Source: Adineta steineri
Lineage: Eukaryota > Rotifera > Eurotatoria > Adinetida > Adinetidae
NCBI GenBank assembly: GCA_905250115.1
Contig: CAJNOI010000277.1
Span: forward strand, 28,108-92,107
DNA: 64,000 nt
Reading direction: 5' to 3'
Part shown: in pieces, positions 40,001-52,431 of the stretch
Position numbering within the stretch: position 1 is the stretch's first letter
Layout of the letters: the number at the start of each line of letters is the position of its first letter
The notes under the pieces: generated by a model
What the model was told of the DNA's origin: nothing
Seen by the model: only the letters and a program-made list of their open reading frames with translations
Database searches by the model: none
Translations under genes and position numbers: made by a program

Positions 40001-43000
40001 ATTTATCATTCATATCAATTGCAAATACTTGATAATATTCTTCTGTTTTACCATTTAATTCTTCTTTCAATTGTGCTAATATTCTCAATGCTAAAGCACT
40101 ATAAATATTGAAAAGAAAAACAAAATATTATTATTAAAAATCTTTTTTTCTTTAAATGTTACTATATACCAAAATTCATTACATAGATCACGAATTTCTG
40201 TTCGATTTCCTAATGTAACTGTTAAATCTCTAGCAAAATAATATTCTTTAATTAATTCTGATGTTTCTTCATCAACATAATAATAATAATCAATATTTGG
40301 TTCATTATTCATAATCATATTATCACTATCATGTATACCAAATGTTCGATTAATACAAACTGTACTTAAAAATTGTTTATAATGCTAAGATAATATGAAA
40401 ATATTTATATGAACAAAAAATCTATCCAACAAACCGTATAAAGTTTAATAGTATTTTCATCGAATTCCATAAGTTCGTGAGTTATTTCACGTTGAGACAT
40501 AAATTGTTCCATCATACGTACACTATATAAACGAGTAGCTAATGCATCTCTAATAGAATATTTAGAAAAACAAAAACGATCAGATTTTTTGTTTTAATAC
40601 TTTAAAACAAACCTTAATACAAGTTTTGCTTCACGAACAAGCTGAAATAAAGAGAAAATATGTACATAAATTTTTTTTCGTTTATTTTTACTTGTTGTCG
40701 ACAAAGAGAATCGATTTCAATCGTATCATTATTCATATAAGGTCTATTATAAAGTTTTAAACATTCATTCATAACATCAAGTAAAACATTAATAATAAAA
40801 AAATATAATGGTAATAAAGATGGTAAACCTAATTGTTGATGTAATTCAAGCCAATTTTGTTTTAATATATCATCAGTATGTGAACATATTGTTTTTATAG
40901 TTGGACATGATTTTAATACATGAAAAAGCCATTTTTCAATAGTTAATTCTCCAATATTGATATCTGCTATTGAATTTTCATCAACTGGATTATCTGTATC
41001 AACTAGCTTATCATCTGTATCATCATTATTAAGATTAATTTTCGATTCAGATTTATTTATCTGTGAAGTTTGAAAATCACATAATGGTGAACCTGCAAGA
41101 ACTTGTTCGAGTTTTATTTTACGTCGATCATCTGTTTGTAATAAAGCTAAACGAGTCTTAACAAGAACTGGTGCAACACGTTCGATTAATGTCCTTGCTA
41201 ATCCATCATATTTAACTTGATAAGAACGTTTATCCATATAATAAACAAAATTTCTAAATAAAGAAAAAATATATAAATGATTTCATTTCTTATTTTTGTT
41301 TTACCGATAACAACCATTTCGATTTAATGCTTTTACTTTTGGATTTATCTCATTTGTTGTTGTTGTTGTTGAATCATCGGCAACTAAATTAACAGATAAA
41401 AAATAAATAAAATATAGAATTTAATTTACTTTCAAGACGTGATAAATGATCAGGTGGTTCTTCAGGCCAATATGTCTAGAAATAAAATTTAAAAGATAAA
41501 CATTCTGAATTTGCTTGTCTACGGATAGTTGCTCGCGGGTGTACTATTTGCCTCTATTCACTTAAGTACTAACATTCAGATCAAAATTCTCTGTAATCTG
41601 TTCGAATAAAACTCAAGCGAAGACTTCGAAAGGTTAGATAAAACAAAACACAATTTAAACATACTTTTGGTAGAATATCATTATCTCCACTATCTTCTGA
41701 TTCGACTTCTACATCACTTTCTTCTGTTGTTTTTATTTCCTCTTCATCTTCAGCATCGGATTCTTCACTTGTTGAATCATAATCAACGTAAGTTTCGTTA
41801 GCACGTTTTGCTTTTCGTTCACGATGAGTTCCTATTGAACGAAAATGTAATTTAGGCCAATCATCACAATCATCACAACGTAAAAGACCACTTAATTTTC
41901 TAACTGATATTGTTAATTCATAATAAAGATTATACCAAACAAAAAGTGCATCAAGTCGTCGATGAAATGCTGCTAATGAATCATTTGTATGACCACTATC
42001 AATATGTTTTAAACAGTAGAGTGTATGTTGTTGATCAGCTATATCAAATAAATTTTTTAAGTCATTTTCTGTACGTTCACAAGCAAGAATATAATCTTCC
42101 GAGAGTGTACGAAAAAAACGTAATGGACGATCGTTAAATAATTTGTTATCATCATCTATTTCAGGTTTTGATTCAGTACTTGTATAACGAGTTAATGATG
42201 GTGACGATGTATTTGATGATTCATTACTAGCAATATGACCATCTAAATAGAAAATTATATAGTAAATAATTTCTAAACCTAGTGTGTGTTTCTAGATATT
42301 TGATAATAAGTTCTTTGTTTTTTGGCAAAGAAAATTTATTCAAGTTTTATGTTAAATCAAATACTGAATGGTCCACTAAACTGATCTACAATTCTATTTT
42401 TTAAATATACTGTAGGCATTCTCGACTATAAAACTTGATTAAAAACCAGTAAGCGAAATAGGTAAAAGATTAAGACTGATAGTGAGGATGAGGACGAGTG
42501 TGTCGTATAGGATTCAAGCGTTAGTCTATTTGAGACCGCCAGAATTCACATAGACAGTGGAATTTTGACTGAAACTCAGGTTTCCCGCGATTATTTACTC
42601 TCACTCAGGCATCCGAAGTTCCTCACCCTCACTATCAGTCTTAGCCTTTGATCTATTTCCCTTACTGGCTTTTAACCAAGTTTTATAGTCGAAACCGCCA
42701 ATATTCTAATTTTGACCCTAACAAATACATAGAACTTTCTAAGAACTCGTAAATATTCAATTCTACAATATACCTTGAATTATATCATCATCATTTTCAC
42801 TGTATTGATTCATAAGATGTATTGCTTCATTATTTGATATTAATAAATCTTTTACACTATCTGTTAAAAAACTATAATGATGTGCACGATTCATTTGAAA
42901 TGTACTAATTAAATCAATGAAAGCTTTTGTTTCAACTCTTGAACATCGTTGATTCATTGGATTTTGTTGTGATAATTCATTTAAACGTGTATAAAGAAAA

Positions 43001-45164
43001 TCACGAATGGAAGAATTTTGTGATGGATAAGACATACTAGCATTATATAAATGACTTGAAAGAAATTTATTAATCATTATTAAATGTTCATTAAGAATAT
43101 CTTCTATATTACGATTCATTGGTAATTTTGGTTCTTGTTCTTGTTGTAAAACTGGTACAATATTTTGTTGATCGGATTTATTAAATGAATTTTTACGATC
43201 ACGTGTAATAGCTGCTAAACCACTTAAATTACGACGATGTACTGGACGTTTTCGTTGAAGTGATGTTGTTAAAGTTAATGAATTTCGTGCTAAAGGTTTT
43301 GTATTTATTAATGGACTTGTTGCACTTGAGTCTGAATGTGTACTACGTACAGATGTATAACTTTGATTCATTGGATCAACATATGATGTTTGTAATGATA
43401 ATGGTAATGAATGTAATACATTAGAATTTTCATTTGTATTTGAACAACAAAGACGTGGAGAAGAAATTTTCGATTGATTATCTGTTTCATTTCGTGGAAG
43501 TGTATTCATAGTATTATTTGAACGAAATGATGAACAAAACTACAAATGTAATTATCATGTATTAATTTTATTTATCATAGATTTAGATTACTTACCTCAA
43601 CAAATGCATTTGATGTTGATTTTTGTTGTATCTGTTTTACAGGACTTGTTGATCTTCGACGTCCAAGTCCATATCGACCATATATAGTTACTTTTTTTTC
43701 AAGTAACCACATTAATTGTTTTAAAATATCTTTTCTTTTATCTATATTTCCTTTTCGTGAATCTTTATCAATTCTTAAATCTTTCATTTTTGCATTAAAA
43801 TTATTCATATCATCATCAGATGATGACTTACTTTGTGTACTAGGTGTTTCATCTGAACCTATTGATGCTGAACTAGTACGTTGTTGACGATAAAATAATG
43901 ATTTTGGATTTTTTAATTTTTCATCATCAATACTTAATGATTGTAATGGATCAGATATACTTGTTTCTAGATTTGTTGATTCAATACCACTTCGACCAGA
44001 TGCATCTGATATAACTGATGCATTACGATCCGAAGAAATAACAGATGAAGATGATGGAATAGCAAGAAAACGATGATTGTTTGAATAACTTGGTAATAAA
44101 GATGAAGCTGTATTTGGAGTTGAGAGAAAACTATGATCGGATCCACGAGATGATTGTCGTGTTGCATCACCAGATGAATAATCACCCGCATTAGGCATTG
44201 AAAGAGAAGTTTTAAATTGTTTACGAAGAACATGAGAATGTAATGATGGTTGTTGAGTTGTTACTATAGAAGATAGTGAACGTTGAAATGAAGGTAATCT
44301 AGTTCGATTTATATTCCATGAATTACGACGTTGTCGACGTGTTGGTAATGATTTATGATGTGTTTCGAATGAAACTGATGCATGGAAAGAAACATTTGGT
44401 GATTTTTTTGAACTTTCTTGAGTTATTGGTGATCGAGCTTCGAATTGTACTTGTTCTTCATTTATAGATGGTAGTTGTTTTTTTTTCTTATCAACTTCGG
44501 AATCTTCTGATTCAGGTATAGGAAGAAATTTTAATGACACATCTTCTTCTTCTTCTTCTTCGTCTTCATCTTCATCTTCATCTTCATTTTTATCATTTAT
44601 TGGAAGAATCAATTCATTATTATCAGTTTGATCATATGGATCATTTATAGGTACAGATAAACTACGTTGCATATCATTTGAATATGATAATTGTTGGGAA
44701 GACGATAATTCTGAAATAATTGATTGTTGTTGATCACATATAGTTGATACATTTGAATCTCGCCGAGCAGATATTATGCCTTGATCAAGTAATGTTGATG
44801 GAAGTGATGGTGAACGTTCAATTGTTGGTGAAGTAGTTTCTGCTGTTGTTGATTCAACCCAAGCAGCAATTGAATGATTATCCATATGAGTATTTGTTGA
44901 TAATTGTTGATCAGCTAACGTTGATGCTGATAGAAAAGCAATCGGCGATGAAACATCTGCATTAAATGATGGGGACAAATCAATATCTGCTGATTGATGT
45001 GATGATACATCAGCAGTTTTTGATTCAAGTGGATTCTCTTGATTCTCATCAACAGGTTTAAATGGTGGTACTGATGTCATTATTGTCAAAGGATTTACTT
45101 GTACATCAGATATTGTTGGTGTATCATCAGTCGATGGGTTTTCATCGTCAATTTTAGAATCCAT
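34014..45164 (-). CDS. MAP3K4-like kinase with altered HRD and DFG motifs
   Basis: Twenty-four exons on the minus strand, 45164-43596 through 34021-34014, totalling 6,633 nt, 2,210 aa (human MAP3K4 about 1,600). Residues 1 to about 780 are Ser/Gln-rich and disordered with an acidic run (EDEDEDEDEEEEEED); about 780-1,750 is the helical MEKK4-type region (TARYKVFRPKWLSPGMVFLR near its end). The kinase domain begins with WRRGTRIGQGGAGVAFRAI; ATP-binding Lys is at about 1926 (MKEIQL). The catalytic loop reads HCDVKGDN (about 2060-2067) instead of HRDxKxxN, the magnesium motif DFN (2083-2085) instead of DFG, and the APE motif PPE. A ~40-residue insert follows MEYC. MAP3K4 activates p38/JNK through MKK3/6/4. 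The ATG is preceded by an acceptor-like ttctctag. The final 8-nt exon is uncertain; reading through would end in a short hydrophobic tail. Confidence 0.88.
34429..35607 (-). other. Long intron inside the kinase domain
   Basis: 1,179-bp intron between the exon ending GTI (35608) and the exon starting YFKPPE (34428), bounded by gtaagtta and ttttattag on the minus strand. Other introns without a transposon are 45-80 bp. I see no terminal inverted repeat, coding exon or RNA gene in it. Confidence 0.6.
37601..37780. mobile_element. 180-bp fold-back element in a MAP3K4 intron
   Basis: The two halves are long imperfect inverted repeats: catagtgaggtctatatata against catggagaggtctatatatg at the ends, and ccttctcgagatatcaaag against ccttctcaagatatcaaag further in. 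Nearly the whole element folds on itself. It lies in the intron 37115-37866 (minus-strand donor at 37867). No clear target duplication. Confidence 0.7.
39369..39832 (-). mobile_element. 464-bp non-autonomous transposon in a MAP3K4 intron (copy A)
   Basis: Reverse-complement homologue of 60607-61104 along its full length. Ends are inverted repeats sharing the core gaaatccggaaaa. It sits in the 773-bp intron 39197-39969 between a minus-strand donor (gtaagaaag) and acceptor (tttaatag). Flanks gtatgatt and gtatagtt may be a decayed target duplication. A 77-codon open frame on the minus strand (39778-39545) is partly shared with copy B but is broken there. Confidence 0.75.
42422..42692. mobile_element. 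271-bp MITE with ~70-bp terminal inverted repeats
   Basis: Left tcgactataaaacttgatta and right (read inward) tcgactataaaacttggtta continue as matching inverted repeats for about 70 bp, through ccagtaag to gactgatagtgagg. The middle is unique. It lies within the 531-bp MAP3K4 intron 42243-42773. Target duplication not evident, so the superfamily is unassigned. Confidence 0.75.
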
Positions 45165-48044
45165 CTAGAGAAGTAGGGTTTGATTTTTATTTTTCAAAAT
45201 AAAACAATATATAATTATATTTTCTTTATTTATTAAAATTAAAAAACAAATAAATAATGTAGAATTTAGATTGGTCTGTAAATTGTAGATAAGGATAAAT
45301 ATAATGCCGATTAATCAACCATGCTATGAAACGAACCTAAAACAGCAAAATAAATTAGTTTTATTATTATAATACGACCATGATCAGTAATTTCGTAAAA
45401 CTAAAAATCAATCTAATATCTTTTATAACCAGTATTGACTAAGTAGGAACTGTTATGGAAGGACTATGTTAAAATTTTCGATCATTTTATTCATCAATGC
45501 AAGATATTTTCTCTTTATTTTAAGTCACATGACTAGAAAAATAACAATATATTCAATACCTGGAAAAAGCTATTAACAAATGAGAATCTATTTATAGATG
45601 TACTTATATCATGAAAGTAAATGATCGAATTATTGAAAATACTACAGAAATTCCAGATAAAGTACACAAGGAAGTAGTCCGATTTTTGTACGTAGAAATC
45701 AGATATTTCAATATAACGACTTACTGTTTCCTTTTTCGAAGACAATGAATTACCAAATGAAATTTTCCATTTGAAATCTAATTATTCTTCTAATATTTTC
45801 ATTACAATAATTTCAACGAAATTTGCTCTCAGATACGTGTCTAAAATAATATATTTATTTTTTCAATAATAATTTTTACAAATATTTACTTTGAAATGAA
45901 TTGTGATCGATAATTACATTTGTTTGATGTTTTGATAATAGTTTCTATTGATTTTGGATTGTAAAAAAAAACTAATTAAAATATCAATTAAAAAAAAGCC
46001 GAACTTTTCTTTTACCTCTTGAAATAAGGATAAACGTGTCACATTATCACTCTATCAATGAAATGCTTGATTAATCAAAAATAGAAATAATTTTATTTCT
46101 GATCCAATACCATTTGTATCCGATATGTTCTTTCTAAATATATTAAATTATAACTTGAAATTATCTTTACGAATTGAAAGAATTTAAAATATTAGCATTG
46201 TTAAATATTTAATAAAAATAAAAAATAAAGAAATGATATAGAACAATAAGATTTAAATATATGCATTTTATCAGAATATTTAACAATATAGATCAAGGAG
46301 ATACAAATAGGTCAGTCACGTAGAATTACGAAACCTGCCAATCGAAAGATTAAGTTTTCATTGATATATCAACGTTGACGATAGCGGCCTCCTATAAAAT
46401 GAGTACTGAGTATGATTGGCTTGTATATTCTTTAGTTAAAAACAGGTGATAATTTTTTTTTATAAAACACAAAATCCAATAAATCGATCACAGAAATTTT
46501 TGTTCGAGATAATAAGCAGACCAGATGTTACATGCTATTGTCGTCTGCTACTATTTTCGAAATTTTGTCATATACATTGGTTGAATTATAGATAAAAATC
46601 AAGTTTACTGGATACTTAACACATTCTCGAAAACTGAAATGACTTTATAAGATTGCAATGTTTTTGCTTTGTTATAATACTATGAATATTTGGTAAAAAC
46701 TATCGATTGATATTCAAGATACCATCTATATTAAAAATCTCTTTATTGTACAAAAGAAGAATGCTATTTTTGCTTGAAATTTGAATCCGTGCTTTGCAAT
46801 CGAGATCATTCTTAAAGGACGTTTATATACTTGTTATAGTATGGAAATTACAACGTTTTCTAAGAAAAAAACTTTATAGAAGGCTCGTAAAATAATCACG
46901 CTTAAAGAGCTAAAAATATAGTGTAGTAAAGTCCTACATTAGATCCAAACAATGAACAGTTTTTAATGGAGATTAATTTGACGATAAATACATGCATGAA
47001 ATCAACCATATTGAATGATCACTGATTTTTATGTGCTTAATCATGAAACTGTTGAATTAGTCAGCATAATTGGATACAAAATTCTATCGTATAATGAAAG
47101 AGCTTAAGATTTTTCTTCACTAGATATCCTTATAAGATGATCACATAGATTCTGATAAAATCTTTTTCTATTTGTTAGCACGATGAAGATCAAAAGTGCA
47201 TGTTATTCACTTTCTTTCGCACATTTATTGCACATAAATAACTTGTAAACCCTGTGGGGATTCTATTCAAATTATTTTATAATATATTACCTATTGACCT
47301 GAAGGTATCTGATACGATAATTGAAGCTATAGATGATTCATTATAACTAAAACCTTTATCTAATGAATAATTCGGTACAATAATTTTATCTTATTTTTCA
47401 TGTTTATATATCTTTTTTTATGATCTATTATAAAAACAAAAGAAAAGTGTGAATATATTTCTTTTTATTTAAATACATGCGTGAGAATCATGATGACAGA
47501 CAGTGACAACTTATTGTCCCCTTCTTCTTTTTTTCCTTGCATTCATCATTATACATTCTCTTCTTCTTCTATCTGTTCTTCGTCATCCTATAATTTATTT
47601 TTCATTTTCTGCTTATTCGTTTCGATTGATGCACACAAATGAAAAAGAGATATGTCTAATGTCTTTCGAATAGTCATCACATGCATCTCCGTTATGCTTC
47701 AATGATTTTGTTGAATATATGATAACGAAAAAAAAAGAAAAAAAAATGTATACGAACATTTAGATGACTGTATAGGTTAAGAGTAGTAGGACACTTTCTT
47801 CTTCTTTATTTCGAATATACATCGTTTCGATAACCACTCTTGAAGAGAATCGAACTTGCAACAAAATGATTCGAATGTGTTCATTCTCTTCTAAGTGGCC
47901 CTTGTACGATGTCCACCATCATTATTATTATTATTATCATAGAAGCATCTGGTAATATTTCACACGAAAAAAATAATCCGTTTTTAAAAACGTAAAAAAC
48001 AAATGGATTTGTTATTTTATTCCCTTTTTGTTAGTTGAGAAGAA
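45165..48044. other. 2.9-kb intergenic region
   Basis: Between divergently transcribed MAP3K4 and the small secreted gene, so it should hold both promoters. An acceptor-like site ends exactly at the MAP3K4 ATG, so a 5' UTR exon may lie to the right (none could be fixed). CT-rich low-complexity sequence around 47500-47600 and an att microsatellite near 47920. No gene seen. Confidence 0.5.
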
Positions 48045-48574
48045 ATGCATACGATTTTAAATATTCTTGTTTTTATTTTACTTTCGAATCTTATTACTAT
48101 ACAAGTTTATGGTAGAAATCAAGATTATTTAGCTAAATTTTTTCAAACAAAAGATCCTAATGATTTACCTCAAGAAGCACAAAAATTTCTTTCACTTTGG
48201 TTTTCTCAATCACGAAATGATGGGTATGTTTATTAAAATAGAATATTCTAATTGAATTATTTTTCTTTTTTAAGACATTGGTGTTGTGCTATAACTCCAC
48301 CTTCAGTACCAATTTTCTCTAACACCGGTCATCTCTTACAGTAAGAAACATATTTGTTGAATTTTTTGTTCATTTAGAATTTTGTAGTTATCAACCTCAA
48401 GCATGTCCTGATACTCATATGGTCTGTTGTAAAGCATATATCAATATCCAAGGTCAATGTTTTTCTTTTAATGAAATAAAAGATATACTTCCAGCATGGC
48501 AAACACTTTTTGCAACATTTGGTTCATCAATGACAACAGAACAGATTCTTAATGCTGTTCATCAAATGGGTTAA
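48045..48574 (+). CDS. Small cysteine-rich secreted protein, unknown family
   Basis: Three exons: 48045-48223, 48275-48340, 48388-48574, 143 aa. A clear signal peptide (MHTILNILVFILLSNLITIQ) leads to a short helical stretch (DYLAKFFQTKDPNDLPQEAQ) and then a cysteine core: HWCC, then CPDTHMVCC, then a single Cys in QGQCFSF, six cysteines in all. The C-terminal part (EIKDILPAWQTLFATFGSS) looks helical. Splice sites are clean (gtatgtt...ttttaag; gtaagaa...ttttgtag) and the frame closes. I do not recognise the family. Six cysteines suggest three disulphides and an extracellular role. It ends 95 bp before the stop of the convergent GPCR. Confidence 0.7.
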
Positions 48575-48669
48575 ATATGAAGAAAAAAAAGAGTTACTTT
48601 ATTTATTTTTCTTCTTCTCTCAATAAAAAAAAAGAAAAATAAGATTTTGTGTTTTGGGGTTGTTTATTT

Positions 48670-49902
48670 TCAAACATCAGATTTATAACTTACACGTCCT
48701 AATGAATGAGTTTGTTTAAGAAAAAAACTTAATCGTCGTTCATCACCATCATCATGATGTGTAAAACGACTTGTTGCTGATTGTCGTCGAGAATAATCAT
48801 ATAAATCATTTTTATGCAAAGTTTTTCGATATGGACAAAGAAATTTTTTAAATTCTTTTCGAAATATTGGACCCGTTAATGTATATACATAGAAATGTGA
48901 TGCATGATTTATTTGATGTAAAAGTATAAGTATTATTGTACTTGTCCATAATTGACATGCATATTGTATTTGAAATTGACGAGTAAAATTTGTACGTAAA
49001 AAATCATTGATTTCTGATGGTAATGATAATACAATAAATAATATTGATGTTAATAAAAGAAAACTTGTTAATTGTCGATCTTTTTCTTGACGACGACGAC
49101 TTCGACGTGTCGATGCTGTACGAGATAGTGTATTGTGTTTTCGTGTTAACCGTATTATTATAAATGTATTACAAATAGATATAATTAAAAATGGTATTAA
49201 TACAGTTTTAATTATATCAATATATGTATCATAATGATGAACATAAAAATAAATATATTCGATTGTTGTTGGTAAACATACACCATTTTGATCAACACGA
49301 AAACCATAAAGAAAATGACTATTGATTAGACTAAATAGAAAAATAACAAAACCAATTAAAAATTTTGCTACTGATTTTCGACAAAAACGATAATGTGCAG
49401 TTCGATATGATATTAATACACAACGATCAATAGCAGCTAATGTTAAAAGATAATTTGATATATCTGTTGATGCATAAATAAGAAAAATAATTGTTTTACA
49501 CATAAATGAATTTGATAAAAGTTGTATTCCATAACCATAAAAAAGAAGACATTCTATAATATAACCATATAATACACAAATATCGCTTACATTTAATGCT
49601 AAAAAATACATTGAACATGAACGAGACCGAAGTGCTTTACGACTGAATATAATTATTGATAGAAAATTACCAATAAGACCAAGTATAACTGTTAATGTTC
49701 CTGCATATCGTAGAATAAATGTAATATCAAATATACATTGTGTTGTATAATTAGATGAACTATTTCTTTCAAGATACATTATTAATGTAGTTGACCAATT
49801 TAAAGAAGCCATTAATAGATAATAATGTACTATTTTATATTCTATAGAATAAATCAAAAGAATAAAAATGAAATGATTCTTTATATTTTCTATTCTTAAC
49901 AA
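48670..49902 (-). CDS. Orphan rhodopsin-like GPCR
   Basis: Single-exon frame of 410 aa; an internal ATG at 49812 (MASLNWST) would give 380 aa with an N-glycosylated ectodomain (RNSSSNYTT) and is the more natural start. TM1 carries GLIGNFLSI, TM2 FLALNVSDICVL, TM3 ends AAIDRCVLIS (DRC for DRY), TM6 is LLLTSILFIVLSLPSEI, and TM7 reads INHASHFYVYTL where NPxxY is expected. Conserved Cys pairs (FMCK and GVCLP) link TM3 to ECL2. The general type is peptide-receptor-like, near FMRFamide or TRH receptor groups, but lineage-specific expansions make ligand prediction unsafe. The missing NPxxY and the lack of introns set it apart from the NPY-like receptor. Confidence 0.8.
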   Translation of the reverse strand: MLRIENIKNHFIFILLIYSIEYKIVHYYLLMASLNWSTTLIMYLERNSSSNYTTQCIFDITFILRYAGTLTVILGLIGNFLSIIIFSRKALRSRSCSMYFLALNVSDICVLYGYIIECLLFYGYGIQLLSNSFMCKTIIFLIYASTDISNYLLTLAAIDRCVLISYRTAHYRFCRKSVAKFLIGFVIFLFSLINSHFLYGFRVDQNGVCLPTTIEYIYFYVHHYDTYIDIIKTVLIPFLIISICNTFIIIRLTRKHNTLSRTASTRRSRRRQEKDRQLTSFLLLTSILFIVLSLPSEINDFLRTNFTRQFQIQYACQLWTSTIILILLHQINHASHFYVYTLTGPIFRKEFKKFLCPYRKTLHKNDLYDYSRRQSATSRFTHHDDGDERRLSFFLKQTHSLGRVSYKSDV

Positions 49903-52431
49903 TAATCGGATTATGAATTAATTTTGGAACAGTTATTATTATTATAGATCTAAAATTAAAAAGGAAATTAGAGTAATGCATATTAGCACAGCCAGAAGTC
50001 GTTTTTTCTTCAGAATTCTCGTTTAAGATTATGTTTATCTAACAGACATCTTTCGACTTTTTGACACATTATTTAATGACATGTAATAGATGTTATGTCA
50101 AGAAAAAAGAAACACTATGTAATGATGTTTATATCTGTTCTGTTTTTTTCATTGATTGATATATCCGTTTTTTAAGACATACCTTGAAAACATAACTAAA
50201 AGATCAAAACAAGTCATAACTATGAATATATGTTTATCTTATAAGTAAAATAATTCATATAAATCAATAAAAAATATGACAAAAAAACATATCGATCTTA
50301 TTTCTTTATCAGAAGGTTATGTATTGAGAACATATATTTTGTTAATGTCATAATCTATTTATTTTCTATCATTAATATATAAAATTCGATGAAGAGTCTT
50401 AGGAATTACGATAACATCATATAATTTAGATATAAGAAAAAGAAAGTAGTGCTTATACAGTTCGATAGATTTACAATTTCTTAATTCATTTTTCGAATAA
50501 ATAATTAAAAAAAAATAAATGTCAGGAAGTTTTCGATAGAGTTCACCTGGTTAATAATGACTTAGATGTTTTTTCCAGTTTCATGATTATGCGAAGAAAA
50601 GTTTCTAGCTCCTGTGACCTTAATGGAAAAATATGTGTGACAAAATAGATGGAAGAAAATTAGAAATATCTTTCATGTTTCTCAGACAAATGATGTAAAG
50701 TGAATGAAATTTATTCTTTTCTTGATTATATATTCTTACTTTTGATAGCTGCGTGTAGACAAGAAAAAAAAAGAAAGTATAGGTTTTATTATTATAAAGA
50801 GAACTCAATAGATAAAAGGGGTTTTTACTGACACATTACAATGAAAGAAAGATCTACAATAAATGTTAGCATAATTGAAGCTCGACAACCAACAGATAAT
50901 TTCCTTTTCTTTCCTTCAAAATTTCTCTTCTTCATTATAATACATCCTCAAATAATTTATTCAGAGTTGTTTTCGGCATTATTAACAATTAAATCTAACA
51001 GAAAGAGTGTCCCAAAAGTCTATAAGAAAAAGAATAATTCTTAGTTTCTAAAGAAAGAAATTTCAGTCATAAGTAGGTCAGAAAGATCTTTAGAATACAC
51101 TGAAATTTTCAGCTCGAACAACTATTATTTTTCTGAGTTACTCTGTTTTATTTTCACAGACTTTTGAGACATCGTGTATGCAATTAATATTCTAAACGAA
51201 TTTCTATTTACTATTATATATGATGTAACGAGTAACTTGTATATTCACAGTACTCACTATTTAACGTTGGCTTTTTTATAACGACGTAAACAGAAGTTCT
51301 TTATATATAGTTTCTCGTACGACGACAAATCCATGAGTTGTTTTTTGTTCGTTCTAAGAACATTGACAAGAACAACATTAGGTCAATTAATGTTTAGACA
51401 TTTAAGTAAATCAATCAAGTGGCAATTGGATAGAGCAATGATATTTAGTATTGCGGGGTAATAAGGAAAAACAAAGGTTAGATTTGTCAGGTAAAACAAA
51501 ATTGTTTATCTTGTGAACCATACTTTCACGTAAAAATTGATTTCCTTATCACGAGAATTTTGTCAGATAAATGTTTTTGTATTCCGCATAAATTAAACTT
51601 CAATAATAGATTTTTGATTTGTTAAATAATAAATATAACAACACTTAATATCTCATCGGAAATCTATCGATAATAAACTATGAGTAGAAACAATTTCTTA
51701 AAGAAGAATATCTTCATTGGTGAGTACGACGAATAGATAATTGTATTACATTATTGAAAAACAAAATTTCATTTACTAATTATTTAGTTTGTCAAGAGTA
51801 AACATAGAGAATATAACTTTGAATTATTTATTCGATTATTTTATATATAAACTTTTACAATTGATATGTTTAATTAATACAAGTACATTCGAAAATACGA
51901 TTTAATTTGTACTATTCCTACTTCAAATTTTATGAAGTATCACTTCTTTTCTCTTCAATCAATCATATTTTTGCAAGACTAGAGTTATTGATAGAACTCT
52001 AATTTCTTAGACAAACAAACGCTTGATTTGAATTGTATAATATGACATTCGAAGTTCTTCAGCTATGGAATATACTAATATTCTACAATATCGAAATTTT
52101 ATCCATGTCAAAGAAATTATTTTATATATCGACATAAAATCTAACCAAACAGACATGAATAGAATATTATAATTTGAATCGAAAATATCTGCTTATCTAT
52201 ATAAAATAGTTGTTTTTACTCTTGAATTAAATTCTTGTTATTTTTTTTAAACGACATCTGTTGAATTAGTAATTTGAACATGAATTTGATTTTTTTTTAA
52301 CTCGACAATTTCTACTAACAACAGTAAGAGTAATGGTTGATATGTCAAAATGAGTCAATGATGTAGACGAAAAGACATGCTATATGATTCTATTTTTCTT
52401 TTCTTTCTTCAAAACTCAACGACATACAATC
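49903..52431. other. 2.5-kb intergenic region
   Basis: Between divergent GPCR and CEP89, so it should hold both promoters. AT-rich, no coding signal and no inverted-repeat element found. Short frames (for example 50841-51044 +) are not supported. Confidence 0.5.

Noticed and set aside
44540-44590. Acidic GAA/GAT/GAG microsatellite
   Set aside because: It is coding, giving the Asp/Glu run in the MAP3K4 N-terminus, and is not a separate element.
47840-47900. tRNA-like motif gagaatcgaacttgcaa
   Set aside because: The T-loop-like word is present but the T stem does not pair and no acceptor or anticodon arm could be drawn.
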